A stretch of DNA of 64,000 bases. It comes from Heterobilharzia americana (lineage: Eukaryota > Platyhelminthes > Trematoda > Strigeidida > Schistosomatidae). The stretch is taken from NCBI GenBank assembly GCA_944470555.2, contig OX104129.1, positions 48,083,998 to 48,147,997 of the forward strand. The letters run 5' to 3'. This document shows positions 37,181 to 52,100 of this stretch, in pieces. Under the pieces are notes generated by a model, which saw only the letters and a program-made list of their open reading frames with translations, had not been told where the DNA came from and ran no database searches. The position numbers and the translations under genes are program-made. The first letter of the stretch is position 1; each line of letters begins with the position of its first letter.

Positions 37181-40100
37181 CTTTTGTTGAAAAAAGACAA
37201 CAAAGTGAAGAAAATTAGTTAAATATAAGACACAACAGTACCAATTTACAATGAAGAGTAACTCACAAAGTGGAAGCATGATATGATCATGAACAAACTA
37301 GATGTGGTATAAAATCCAAATGCTTAGTCTCCTTATTAGAAATGTCACACAGTGAAACAGTATCATTCACTGGATAACGATTCGAACACAATTTATTGCC
37401 TATATTCATATCAGGTAACTCTATAACTTTGAGACACAGTTTACATATTCCTAATTTTCTCTCCTTCTTTGTGATGACAAGGGTAGTAGTATTCTCCATA
37501 TATCTGGGACAGGTGCAGAATCATTCCTATCTATTCGGTGTTTATTCGATAAACAAATATTCACTTATCAATCTCTCCCTCCACCAACTAAGTTAGTTTT
37601 CAATACTGTCGCTCTATCCCACCCTACTGTGTGATTGTGTGTAATTGCGTGCAGAGCTATAGTCGAGCTTTTCTCTATCTTACTAGAATCTAGTAATCTT
37701 GATTTACTCGAGCTTTTGTGCTCTGTTATTCTAATCGACCCAGGTCGACTACTTTAACCCCGTAATCATTGCAAGAGACTTGGTAAACCAAATTATTTCG
37801 CTCATTTGCATCAATAGGATCTTTCAACGTAAAAAGCTTGTTTCTAATCGAGTTTGTTGGTTTAAATGACACTCTAATCCCAGACTTATTGAGAATCCTT
37901 CGTAATGCTTCTCACGTGCCTTCCTTGTATAGTAACACACCAGAGGCCTTGAATTCTTGTTCAACCCTGTCACCACCATTACTATCAGTAGTAGAACCAT
38001 TATTAATAGCACCTGTATTACTACTACTACCACTACTACTGCTAATATTTTTCTTTCCATTTATTATCAATTTATTCATAAGTTTAGGTGGATAATTATT
38101 ATTGAAAAGCTAGGTATTCTCGATGTGCCTAACTTCTTGTCGTAGATTTTCTGACCTACTAGTAAGCTTTTCGCCCTATCGCTTAATCATTTAACTAAGC
38201 CTATTTTAACTGAAATGGGCTGAGATGGTTTGAAGTATGAGTAGCAATTCAAATGGGAAGGTTTACTATAGACACTAGTCTCTAAGCTCCCGTCTTGTTT
38301 TCGGTTACTCTTGCAATCGAAAATTGCTAGCTCACCTTCATCACTTTCTAAGTCGCAGGTAAATTGCATCGCATTCACTACTGAATTTATATGTCCCAGT
38401 AACCTACTGATGTCTTCCGATTTCAGTACTGTAAATGTATCATCTGCATATGGGAACCATATCTTTGGAGTAGGACTGCATGTTTGAAGGGCCATCTGTT
38501 CCCAGCTATCCAGGAATACGTAGGTCAGAGTAGTCGACCTGGGTCGATTAGAATAACAGAGCACAAAAGCTCGAGTAAATCAAGATTACTAGATTCTAGT
38601 AAGATAGAGAAAAGCTCGACTATAGCTCTGCACGCAATTACACACAATCACACAGTAGGGTGGGATAGAGCGACAGTATTGAAAACTAACTTAGTTGGTG
38701 GAGGGAGAGATTGATAAGTGAATATTTGTTTATCGAATAAACACCGAATAGATAGGAATGATTCTGCACCTGTCCCAGATATATGGAGAATACTACTACC
38801 CTTGTCATCACAAAGAAGGAGAGAAAATTAGGAATATGTAAACTGTGTCTCAAAGTTATAGAGTTACCTGATATGAATATAGGCAATAAATTGTGTTCGA
38901 ATCGTTATCCAGTGAATGATACTGTTTCACTGTGTGACATTTCTAATAAGGAGACTGAAATGGGATAACAATCTACCACAGTGCCCATGTTTCATTCCTA
39001 TATTAATCTACATGCTTACATAAAAATAAATTGGGCAAAATACACTATGAGTACTGACGAACTCTAAACGCCGATAACTGTTTCGAATGGATGGGTGCGT
39101 AATTTTGCACACAATAGATGTATAACTAAACAAATTAAAGAAAGACGTTTTCACAATTAAAACGATGGTTCTTCAAGAGGCATAAGTAGTTGTAGCTAGT
39201 AAACAGCTGGTGACATACTATCTGTTCGCTTTCACGTTTATTGTTATCAGGAATTCCGCTAAAAATTTACAGTACAACAAAAACTAGTAAGTTTTCCTAC
39301 TGATGCAGACAAGTATGTATACTAGTGAATGTAACACTAGTATTGTTACTTCCTCAAGATCTGAAACATGACCTACAATTATTTACCATCACACATATAT
39401 ATGAAACTGATTTTTAAGTTTGATAGTTCGATTACAGTCTGATCGCTGACTGATAGATACACAGAATAATTAGTCCCTCAAGGAGGAAGTTTCAACCAAT
39501 GGATGACGAGTTCAGATGCCGCTCTGTTCATCAAAGTTTGAACTGCAGGCGATTATTATAAACTATCATACAATATTTGTCGTTCATAGATCAGAATGTA
39601 GGCAAGTAAGTATTAGTGAGTTGCATTTGTTTCTTCTATCATATTCTTATACAACATATACTTAATGGATAGTTTTTACACTCTACTTTCATTATTTTAC
39701 TTTATTGATGATAGAACTTTCCATATATCCGGGATCGGTGTTGAAACACTTGATTATATAAACAAAACCTCAGTTGTCAATATCTTTCCATCAACTTTCA
39801 GGACAACTATCCTATCCCTTTTAAATGATATGACTGTGTGACAGACAGCATAAGTAATCATGATAACTTTGTAGATTACTCATCTTACTATAATCTAACA
39901 ACAAATTCCAAAACTCTTCGATTAGTGAGTTTGTGGTGGACTGGCTAACTTCAAAGCAGCTTTCAGTAGAGACCGACATCGGTTAGTGAACTGCAGATTA
40001 CTAGGCAGTTGATTCATCTTATTTCGAGACTCCTCGGCAGAGTACACTCATGATCACGTAGGAAATTGAAACTATGACTATTCAATCTTACCATCCAACC

Positions 40101-43100
40101 AGTGTTGGAACCCGACGGTTAACGTCTTACAACTTCTCCCAAATCCTGATATATCGTGGCTAACATACAATGTCATCAATCAGGAACTATCTCTAAACCT
40201 GACTTTATTGACCTTACAGGTCACGGCTTCTCCCATTCTAACTCATCTCGACCAGATATCTTGACCTATGACATTTGAAGCTACAGTTGTTTTATGACAG
40301 ATTCTACGATAGAAATCAGTGGTTGAGAGCTCTTAGTGACATAGCTGAAAATCAGTCACAGTAGCGCAGATGTATTCACTTTTTAACCTCTTCTGAAACC
40401 ATAGAATTTAGAGTGATAGAATGATAGAAACTGGACTAAGAAGTTATGTGACTATGTTGAAATGATTATGAGCAATGAATCGCGCTTGAAACACCATCTA
40501 GTAAAATAGCTATTTTACTACATGATTTGTCTAACAAACGAACTAAAATCGGCTGTGTTACTTCCTCTGAGCTAGGTGATTTATTCGTACAGCTTTTATT
40601 GTCTTTCTAGACATCCTCAGCACCAACTTCAATATAAAATTAATGCTGGGGATGCTGTCGATAGTTGCATCATAAATGACAGAAACGCAGTTCTCAAATG
40701 AAGATCTACCGAGATAAACACCTTGAAAATAGACGTATTTTTTGCAGTACTATTAGCAAGGATAGAAGTAAGTATTTTCACAAATATACAGATCATATTT
40801 AGGAAATAAATAAGCGACTGATTTCCATTTTGTCCACAACGAAAAATGTTTTTTTAAAAACCGACTTTGAGCATTTGTAACTACATTGTTTAATGTCCTA
40901 TAAAAGTTAAGAAATCGAAATGGTTCCGTTGAGGCGTTTAGGATAAAGTTAGTCGTCTAGATAAACCGGAGAAACCCTTCCTGTTCCATTTCTTTCCTTA
41001 GCTAAATACCGAATGGGCTTGTTGTCGAGTTAAATTATTCTCAGAGTGAATATTATTAATAGCTAAAATTGCTTGAGTTCTCATGTACAAACAGAAGTTT
41101 ATTATTCCTTTGAGATGCGAACTAATTGAATAAGGCGTAATACATATTTCTCCAAATGGATCCGACACTACCAAAATATAATTTAAAAATGTAGTATTAA
41201 CCTTTATTTTTGCATCCCACAAAAGCCGACAACATTGTAAACGTTGCAGAATAAGACCTTTATGAGCCCCAGCAACCATGACGTCCGTCTCCGTTGACCG
41301 CACAGTAGACTTGTTCTTGCTTGTAGTAGACAGAGCTTCTTTAATCGCCAACAAACGCTCAACTCCAAAGCTAAAACCAACACATGGTACTCGTGCACCT
41401 GATGAATCGAACATTCCAACCAAACCATCATATCTGCCTCCACCAGCAACACTACCGACAGCCATAGGTTCATCTGAAGCAGTAGATTCTTCTTCCAACT
41501 TTTCCTTCTTTTTATCCTTTCTACTTGACTTCTTGCCCCTCGAAGAAGAGTTCGTTTCAGTCTCATTAGGACCAGTCAATTGTGCATTAAGACCGTCCGG
41601 ACTGTAAGTGAAACCTGTTGTGCAAAAAAAAATAGGTACTTTATTACTTTTACATTCTAAACGTAATGAACAAGCATAAGAATAGACCTAAAATTATTTT
41701 GCCACACAAACTATTAATAGTCATCGTATGCAAGCATTTTCCACATTAATATGTAACAGTTTAAAGACGCAGAAGCATTAACACTATGTGTAATCATACG
41801 TAATGGTAAAGATACTGAAATAATGAGTGAAAGAAGGCCTATGGTTGCCTATTCATCTAATAAGGATAATTTGTCTTCTAAATAAAAGTCAAGAAGGAGA
41901 TATTTTTCATGCGTCTATCACTAGCCTATTTAGAAGTATAAACAGTTAGGATTAAAATTAGGATGGGAGTGTGATACTGTGATGAGTATGTTGACACTAT
42001 AACATTAGTTGGTGTGAGTTGCATTGAACAGACCAATCTCATATGGAATTATTATCCATCACACTGCCAAAATTCTATACTAACATAAGTAAAACTTATG
42101 GTTTCCCTGTTCAAAGAGCATTTAACAAATTCACATGACTTTTAGAAACATCTGATACAATCGCGCGACTGCTCTATCAAATCTTTGACACAATTTTTGA
42201 AGCAGATCAAAGATATTCATATTGACTACGACGAACCGATGGTGTATTTCGACGTTACAATCCTATACACCTCAATTAGACCGAAGCTGGCTAAGGATAT
42301 AATGCTACACACCTCTCAGAAAACACACAACTACAATGATGAAGTTTGATAGAATTAATTGATTTATGCCTTACAACATATTTCTAATTCAACGGCAAAC
42401 TATAAAAACAGACAAGCAGAACACTAATATGACCATCTATAATCAAGGGCCAGTTGAAGAAGCAGTAATCCAAAGATCGGCAACTGTGGTATTGTCGTTG
42501 AGCAAACCAAAACTTTGGGTTCGGTATCCAAATGATACGTTTGTCACCATTGAAAGAAACAAATTTGAAAACGCTAACAAAATAATCAACATTTTCGACG
42601 ACATAAAATTCAAAACTGATGAGGAATCAAACAAAAAGCTTGCACTTTTAGATATTTTGGTGACCAGAACGAATTCAGGAAAGTTGGAAACTAAAGTATA
42701 CAGAAAACCATCTGTGGGGTTTTAATTCCCAACTACAGTAGCAGCAACCTAACGGCACACAAAATCATTTCTACAAAAACTGTTCAAAAGTGCAAAGACA
42801 CACTTTAGTACATCAACCTTGTGGAGAAAAGAAGAAAACCATTTAATAACTTTTCCAGAAGAACGGTTATTTACACAATTTTATCAAAAGATGTTTGTCA
42901 AATTCGCTGTCAACCAAAAAGTCATCCTAGAAAGCTAAAAACGGATTGTCTTACCCTACTTGGACGGTGAAGCATCATGATGTCTTTGCTCATTTCAATG
43001 CAGACAGATAGTGAACATGAATTCACATCAGCAGAAAAATCAATTGAAGTAAGCATAAAGACAATGAAATGATTTTAGCAGAAACAACTAATCAGTACAA

Positions 43101-46100
43101 GCTACCAAAGAGTTTGTGTAGGAAACCGCATAGATCACTTCCTTCTGAAGTTGGTACTGATGATGTTGTCTAGAAGGAAAATGAAAGGTCCACAACTAAA
43201 CCATCCAGCTCAGAGAACACAACATCAAAAATAAATAAGAGTTGACAGAAAACCATTGCATATCTAGACTTTAGGTCATTTCACTCTGCATCGGTAAAGG
43301 TAAGTTCAGTTAAAACAAGCTGAGAGTCTGTTCATCATCAAGTTAAAACACCTAAATAAAGAATTGAAAGAAGTAACAAAAACTTCACTCTCCGAAATTC
43401 CTTCAGAAATACATAAGGAAGCATAAGGAAAGGTAAAGTAGTGATGTAAACAATTATTGCCATACGATTAAGAAACAATTCACGTTCTCTACAGTATAGG
43501 GAAAGGAAATCAGAGAGCCTAAGTAGGATTCTTAATAAGGTTAGAATCGGGGGGGGGGGACTCAGGGACAGACTTCATCAGATTAAGGATTCTAGTAGCC
43601 CAATCGAACAAAACAATTTAAAAAATACTTTGCAATGACTATGAAGTCAAGTATATAGGTCAAACTAGCCGATAGAAACCCATCAGATTAGCAGAACACA
43701 GAAACCTAACAAAGTCTATAGTGATAGATCTTACTAACATGAGTAATTTAGAGAATTCAGTAATGCTCATATATGCGATAACAAAAAACCATACAATAAT
43801 AGGGGTGGGATAGTAGCAGTCCAAAAGACTGGCGTAGTTAGGTGAAGCTTTGTTAGTCGATTCAACACCTAACATGCTTAATAGGAATGATTCACAACAC
43901 CGATTCTACATATGTGGAAAATCCCACTACCAATCAAATCAGAGAATGAAAGGGAATAGAATTATAAAAAGAACTAAGTCAAGAGGTTGTGTGATTACCT
44001 TGATTCGATTATGAACAGTAATTTATGCTCTAAACATTATCTAGTAGATAATACGATGTGGTATGCCACATAGACTACCTTAATATGAAGTCACACTCTA
44101 ACAGAGTGGCCAAATTCCTTACTTGTGCTAATGAAATCATTCAAACAACTCTATATAAAGTTTTTTCCGACCAATTTACATTTATTCATACGGATATGAT
44201 CGACATTTAAATTGCAACAAATAGTAGTTTATTGATACTTTTTTTTACAATAAATAAACTTCTTATGCTCATTTTACTCCCATTATTATTATGAGTTGAT
44301 TTAGATAAAGCTATGAATGTTTCTGGTTTAATTAACTCAGCTAATGCAAACCTAAATTGATAAATGAATGAATGCAACTTACAACTAGCCTCAACCGTAT
44401 AAGCTAATCTGATAAACACAGAGGGGTTTAAACTAGTGATTCAATAACCAAAAGTTGAGTGTCCATCTCACTGAGGTGAACACCATCCTGCAACTAACTT
44501 ACTACCATACTCTAAAAGAGACACATGAGATAACTTGCTTATACACTAACCGCAGGGTAGGGATGAAGTGCATCTACATGTTGTGATCTTTCATTGATGA
44601 ATAAGCTACCATCTGGACGAGAGTAATAATAGTATGGATTAAGGTTAGTCTTGAAATATGGTTACTGAAGGAGGAATATCTACAGTTGCTAGAGCTTAAC
44701 TACCTCGCAAGCATAGATTACACACGGTGTAATCCAAAAGATAAGGGAAATATATCTTCTAGAGATAACCCGTTCTGACTGGTTTACATAGGAGATATCA
44801 AAGTTAATCGCAGTGTGAGAAAACAGTAAAGAGTGATGATAAAAGATGCATGAAATGTTTTTGATATGACAAATTTCCCTAACGATAAACAAACCAAAAA
44901 ATTATGGTACTACGGATTAAACAAAATACGAGTAAAAACACGAAGCGGTACACCTATTTTTGGAAAATATGATAGATAACACTAGGGGGAGTTAAGAATT
45001 AATCAGTTAAGATCCGATAGAACAACTGAAAATCATCAAAATCAATATAGGACCAGGCATTGCTGCATAACGGTGTAAGCCGCCAAACTTCATACCAGCA
45101 CATCAAGTAACAAGCTAATAAAACTGATGAAAAAAAATACCGGTCAAAAGAAGTAGAAAAAAGGAAAGAATGAGATGAGACTAAGTGTAACGGTTAAGAT
45201 GGGGATAATGTATGTATACATCTGCGCCACTGACATCGGTTCCGAGCAATATCACCTAAAGTCTCCAACAATCGGTCTCCCTTGTCCCATGGACCCCAAA
45301 CGGTTAGTCTGCATTGTTCTACATGGCTCAAACCAAAGGTTAAGGACCTCATACATTGATGTCATGTTTTAGTCTGGTCACTCCAAGCCTTTTTCTCAGC
45401 CTGAACCTGCTTCTGCTAATATTGTGTGACGAGGCAGTGATCAGTAAGGGTTACAGTTACAAAAACATTGATACAGAATTAAGCATTCATCGAATCCGAC
45501 AACCTGACTATAAAAAATACATGCCAATTACATAGAAATAGACAGTTTTTCGTCTGATCTGAATTAACACCATTAAATACGCACACACCAGACATCACTG
45601 ACCCTAAACTCCGTACAATATAATGAATAAGTCTCTATAGTATCTAGCGAAAACTGGTAACCTTCATAAGTTTATTACTATTCTGACCTTTTCCATATCT
45701 ACTAACAGAAAAAATGTCAAAATAATTGGATCAAATAGTCTCTGAACATACTCAAGACGGAACAGAACTAGATTTATCAGATAACTGCTCTGCATATAAA
45801 GTACTCGGAATGCATACGTCATTCAGCGGAAGCTTTCACACTGAAAAATGAATCAACTTTTTAGCAATACCTTTTGAATGCTTATTAAGAATGATCAGCT
45901 TTTTGATTTCGGGTATTACTTTGAATAGGATTACTGCCCGCGGTTACAAATATAGCTAGTTTTTGATAAATATTAAGGTTGTATAATAAGTATTGATACA
46001 GACTAAGATGAGTAGCTGAATCCAACCGATTTCACATATTCATGAAGGAAATTGCTATATAAGAGGTAAAGAATGCATTGGTCCTAGGTAGTCTTCGACA

Positions 46101-49100
46101 ACTATCTACACTGCTCATCAAAGAAACTGGTACGGAAAAGAGGACAGTAAAAATATCGCTAGGGCGGAAGGGTCCCTGATTACTTTTCAGAAGTAGTTGG
46201 AACGCTCGGTAAGGATACTGAAAAATGGTTTGACTAGCCTACAGTCACGCGTCAGTTGTCTAACATTCAGTTTTAAACTGTATAGAGTGAATATACTCTA
46301 TCACGCAAGCCGAAAAGATCGTATTCAGCGTGACACGATGCAGAACATCAGAGACTGAGGGTTTGCTACTAGAAACCTTTGAAGATAGAGTTGGAGAACT
46401 ACGGACTAAGGTAAATGAAGGTTCAGTTAGTGTAAGAGAATCAGAGACAGTTCTATTCAATAGGCTAATTATCACTGATCGTTGCGATTTCCAAGAAAAG
46501 AGAAAATTCTTTTTGTATTTCCTAAAAAGGTTGTTACCTTTTAGACGTTTGTTATTCCGAACAAGATACTTCGTTGTTCAGTTCTCAAACTAATAAATTC
46601 ATACTATTCCACCTGTCTGCAGTACACATACAAAAATTAAAAAAACAATTCCATATTCACGCAGTTTACACGTGCATATCGCATCAATTTCTTAATCAAC
46701 AAATAATCACTATAAATGACTACGATACGCATAATCGGTGACACTGTCACACTTAATGGAGTGAGTGTCAACTATCGTAGGCGCATTTCAATTTGTTCAT
46801 AGTTTTACGTACTTGGCAGATACAATCAAAAGAGTGTATAGTGATTATCACAATCATAATCCACAGTTTTGAAGCCAACAAAGGTATGCATGCATCTTTG
46901 GTAACCTCAAGCTATGATAATCACCGTAACTCAGTAGTCACAAGCACGTTCATGCACTATTGTATCACAGCTAATGATACACCACAGCAACTCAAAAAAT
47001 CTCAATAGCTAAAAGGGGCATTTGAACTCCCTTACTGGAAGTCAAGTGGTCAGGCCAGTGAGCCTTAGTCATAATGATGGTTCAAGAAAACCTGCATTGG
47101 AATAAAAACGTCGTATGTTAGAGTTAACCTCGCCTGGTTAACTAGTTTACTAGTTACTAGCCGGTCCTAAGCCCCGGTAAAGAGGGAAGGTTGGGCATAG
47201 GGCTAGCAACCCTACCCCGTAAAACAAATCTAACCGCTAAAGAAACTTCAAAGCACAAACAAAATATAAAAAATGAAAACAAACTTATTCCCCGCTGGAA
47301 TCGGAGAGGCGAAATGACGCCAGTTGGTGAAAGCCTTCGGGAAGCCAATTGGCCGATGTGTCTTCTCTCGATGAAAGCGAAAGTAAACGTGGGGACATGG
47401 AATGTCCGTACGATGTAAGGCAGCCCAGATTGCAAAGGAGATGAGAAGGTATCACATTGAAGTGCTTGGGATTTGCGAAAGCAGATGGAATGGGAGTGGA
47501 CTCTCCAAACTGTCAACTGGAGAATCAATAATCTACTCCGGTCACCCAGACGCCAACCACGAGCACACTGAGGGAGTGGCTATCATGATGTCCACAAGAG
47601 CATCGAAGGCTCTCATGCAGTGGGAACCAATCTCCTCCAGGATCATGACAGCAAGATTCAACTCAAAAGGAAGAAAGGTCACAATCATACAATGTTATGC
47701 ACCTACAAATAATGCAGAGCAAGAGATAAAGGAGGATTTCTACAGACAACTTCAATCAACACTGGACAAGACCACAACCCAGTTGGCGATATCAAAATTC
47801 TAATGGGTGGGGCGACATGAATGCCAAACTGGGAGGGGACAACACAGGAAGAGAACTAACCATGGGTCGAGAGGCGCTAGGTGAAATGAATGAGAATGGA
47901 GAATTGTTTGCAGAATTCTGTGCATTCAACGATTTGGTGATTGGAGTGAGGCAGTGTGTTCAGGCACAAAGATATCCACAAAGCGACATGGATTTCACCA
48001 GACACCAGACACACTAAAAATCAAATCGACTTTATCTCAATCTCGAGAAAATGGAGACGCAGTCTACTTAACACAAGGTCAAGAAGAGGAGCAGATGTAG
48101 GTTCACACCACTCACCATCTAGTGCAAGGAACCTTCCAAATCAAGTTAAAAGCCTTCAAGGAAGCTGGTGATAGACCTCAATTCAAGTACAACACTCGGA
48201 AACTGAAGGATGAAACTACAAAGGAGATCTTCAAGGCAGCCATCAAGACAAAATGGGAGATATCGACGAACATCCCTGAAGAAACCTGTGTGGAAGAACA
48301 CTGGAAGTCTTTGAGAGAGATGTGGAAAGAAACCTGCACAACAGTATTAGGAAGGAAGAAGAAAGAAGACAAGGAATGGATCTCGACGGATACCTGGAAG
48401 CTGATAGAGGAGAGGAGGATGGTGAAGCAGAAGATAAACCAGTGAAAGCATGCTCAACGACAAGAGGAACTGAGCACAATGTATAAAACACTGAACAAAG
48501 AAGTAAAGAAGAGTGCACGCAAAGACAAAAGACACTTCTACGAAACACTGGCAAGTGAAGCAGAACAGGCTGCCGGCTGATAAGAGAGACCTGACGACAT
48601 TGTATCAAATAACCAGGTTGCTTTCAGGGAAGAGACCAACACAGATGAAACCAATAAAAGATGAAGAAGGAAATTTAATTACCGAAGAAGAGAAACAAAG
48701 GAAACAATGAGCCGACCACTTCAAGAAGCTCTTGAATCGACCACCACCACCACCTGCACTTCGTCCAGAAATACCACCTACAGCCGCTGAATTACAAGTG
48801 AACATAAATCCCCCAACGAAAATGGAAGTCCTGAACGCCATAAAGCTACTGAAATGCGGGAAAGCAGCAGGACTAGATGGAATACCGCCAGAAGCACTGA
48901 GAACAGATGCAGAGACAACAGCGGACATGCTCACACCACTATTGCAGAAGGTGTGGAAGGAAGAGAAGGTACCTGCCACTGGATTGGAAGAAGGGTTACC
49001 TTGTCAAACTGCCGAAGAAAGGAGACCTCAGTGTTTGCAAGAACTGGTGCGGAATCACTCTCCTGTCCACCCCAAGTAAAATATTAAGCCGCATCATCCT

Positions 49101-52100
49101 GGAGAGGCTCAAAGATGCACTGGATTCAAAACTGCGACCGGAACAGGCAGGCTGGCTTCAGGAAGTACAAATCATGTGCAGACCAAATTGCAACGCTTCG
49201 TATCATCATAGAACAGAGCATAGAATGGCAATCAGCTCTCTACCTCAACTTCATCGACTTTGAGAAGGCCTTTGACAGCGTCGACTGAGAAGTAATTTGG
49301 AAACTGCTTCAATACTACGGAGTACCGCAAACCTTTATCCGCCTCATTCAACAACTATATGAAGATGCCACACGCCAGCCAAGTAATTCACAAGGGGAAG
49401 CTCAGTGATACTTTTGAAGTGAAGACAGGAGTGAAACAAGGTTGCCTACTATCCCCCATGATATTCCTGATTGTGGTGGACTGGATCATGCAGCAAACAG
49501 TAGGCAGCGAGAAGAGGGGGATACGCTGGTTGGACTGCGGAAAAGAACCTAGAAGACTTGGATTTCGCCGATGACTTATGCCTAATGTCACATAAACTTG
49601 AAGATCTGCAGGCAAAAACTAACAAGTTGATAGAAGAGGCAGCTAAGACGGGACTTCAGGTGAATATAGAGAAGACAGAAGTGATGAAGATACCGCACCA
49701 CCACCATCAACAACAACAACAACAAACTCCAATCACCATCAACGGGAGAAACTTGAAGGAAGTAACCTCCTTCACTTATCTAGGAAGCACTGTTTCAACT
49801 ACGGGCGGGACGGACGAGGACGTCAAAGTCAGAATCGGAAAAGCAAGACAGGCGTTCATTAGCCTGAAACCAGTGTGGAGATCTTCTGCACTCAGCATGT
49901 GGAACAAGATACGGATTTTCAACACCAACGTCAAGTCAGTGCTCTTGTATGGCTCAGAGACTTGGCGCGTCACGAAAGGTATTCCCAATAAACTACAGAC
50001 ATTCATCAACAACTGCTTACGCTCGCTGCTGAAGATCAGATGGCCAGAAAGAATAAGCAACAAGGAACTCTGGGAACGAACCAACCAAGAACCTATCACC
50101 CAACAAATATGCAGGAAGAAGTGGAGATGGATTGGCCATGCACTGAGAAGGCCGACTGAGGACATCACGCGTCAGGCCAGTTACTCGAGTGGAATCCCCA
50201 TGGGAAGCGACGAGTTGGACGTCCAAGGGTGACATGGAGGAGGTCGTGCGAGGAGGAAATGAGAGCTTCTGGGCTGTCGTGGGACCAGGTCCAAAAGATC
50301 TCAGAGAACACAGGTCACTGGAGGCGTGCTACTGAAGCCCTATGTTCCACTAGGAACCCAAGGGACTAATAATAATAATAATAATAATGTTAGAGTTACT
50401 AACTAACACAAGTTGATGAAATTGACTCAGAGTTCTAGACACCTGAATATGAATTCCGGGCACCGCTCATCATGGACGACTATTATTTGGAAAACCCTTG
50501 AAAACCTGTGAGCACTGAACGGTTGTACCGTCTTAGTGTGAGACCTCTCAACAATAAACCCACAATCCTGTGAGGGATCGACTTCCTCATATATCAGTGA
50601 ATAAAGAAAATGGAGTGTTTTCCTAGTCTACCGAAGTATATTTGTGACCACTGTATGAACAAACAAGTTCAGTTGATAATTTGAGCTCTGTATCATACGC
50701 AATTGATAGTGCTTTCAGCCAAATATCACTGAACAAGAAATTAAAGTAGGTTTATGATAAGTTATAAAAGGCAGCTCGTGAACAAAGTTAGACATACCTT
50801 TTAACACAGCCTCGTATATAACACCTGTATAGTAATCTAAACCACGAGCTAGGCTAAGGTCAAAGCTTATCCGATCCTGGATGCCTAGAGCTTCACAATA
50901 GTCTAGCAAAAGTCTCATATCTTGCAAAGCAGCCTTAGCAGAAGGTTGATTATTGAGCTGTTCATCCGAATCAAGACGGTCAACTAAATCGATACCTCCA
51001 TTTAGCTGAACATAAGAACCAATTTTGTTTACAGTCTCACACGACAAACCTTTTTCTTCACATAATTCTCGTCTAACATCTTCCCAGGGGACCTGAAAAT
51101 TATCGAAAGGTGGATGAAACTTAGTGTACACTGGAATTAAATCGAACTTCAAAAAATATCCACACAAAAACATTATGGTATGCGTAAGTGCTGTAGAGCA
51201 AAATAATCAGATGAATAAACCAGTAAATTCAAGCATATACGGTCAAGAATAGATAGTTCCGTGAAACACTAAACTATAATTTCGGTAACCTTTAAAATAC
51301 ACAAGCAAACAGAGTTTTGGTATCAGATGTAAGAAGCTTACCCACAGGAAGTTCCACTTGAACTAGAGTTCATGCTTGGTAGTACTTATCAACAATGTGT
51401 ATCTGTAATCTCAAGGAAATAGGCAATGCTAAACACATCTCTCAGTGGAACAGTCGATTACAATTTATAAAATCACTGTAATAAAAAATAATGCTTAAAA
51501 CATAAGAGGAAGAATATTAATGCTATCAGTTGAACAAGTGACTGTTTGATGAATACCAAGCATGACCAGGAAGGATCGTTAGACCATCCGATACCTATTC
51601 ATAATGTCTACCTAAGCGCCCACCGACCGCAGTTTGCATGATGCAAACGATGAATTCTATGGGGAGCTGTCAATTTCGTTACTTCCAGCACGAAGTTCAG
51701 ATATAGTCATAATAATAACGCTAACGCTCAAGTAGGAAAACAGAGTCAGTCGGAAAGGCATCTTGGAGGACTCTACGGTATCTCATGCCAACAAACCGAA
51801 AACGGTGATCGTTTCTAAAAATTTGTTCCACCAATCACTGGTTCCTAACCAGCACTAAATTCAAGTATAAGGAAAGACACTCTCACTCGGCGTCCACCAT
51901 CAAACTAAAGATGGACACGGACAGAACAATTTGCTACAAGCCATTGTCGGAGAGGATCGATGGGTGATTGCCACTCTTACTGAAGTACATGTTTGGACTC
52001 CGACTATGCGTTAGTACGGCTAAGTGTACGTCTTTACCTTACTGATCGCAAGAAACAGGAGGTAGTAAAGCCTGTGTACTCGATTGGAAGATGAAAACAT

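Larger units (their letters stand above)
47127..50386 (+). mobile_element. RTE-like non-LTR retrotransposon, copy 2 (full length, dead)
   Basis: A 3.24-kb element (47127-50366) plus a (TAA)n tail, bounded by a perfect 12-bp duplication, inserted in HARS intron 7 antisense to the gene. It has the 5' untranslated region, endonuclease, reverse transcriptase and short-repeat tail typical of RTE-clade elements, and is clearly the same family as 2982-6241. Coding is spread over many frames with stops, so it is inactive, but the intact duplication and tail suggest a later insertion than copy 1. Confidence 0.92.

Noticed and set aside
41278..41607. 109-codon plus-strand frame
   Set aside because: Antisense shadow of HARS exon 8.
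43549..43559. 11-G run, and 11-C run at 53883-53893, considered as quadruplex-type signals
   Set aside because: Single homopolymer runs inside decayed Penelope-like copies; most likely slippage or sequencing-prone tracts.
46330..46593. 87-codon open frame on the plus strand in HARS intron 7
   Set aside because: Charged composition but no family signature; no supporting exons found.
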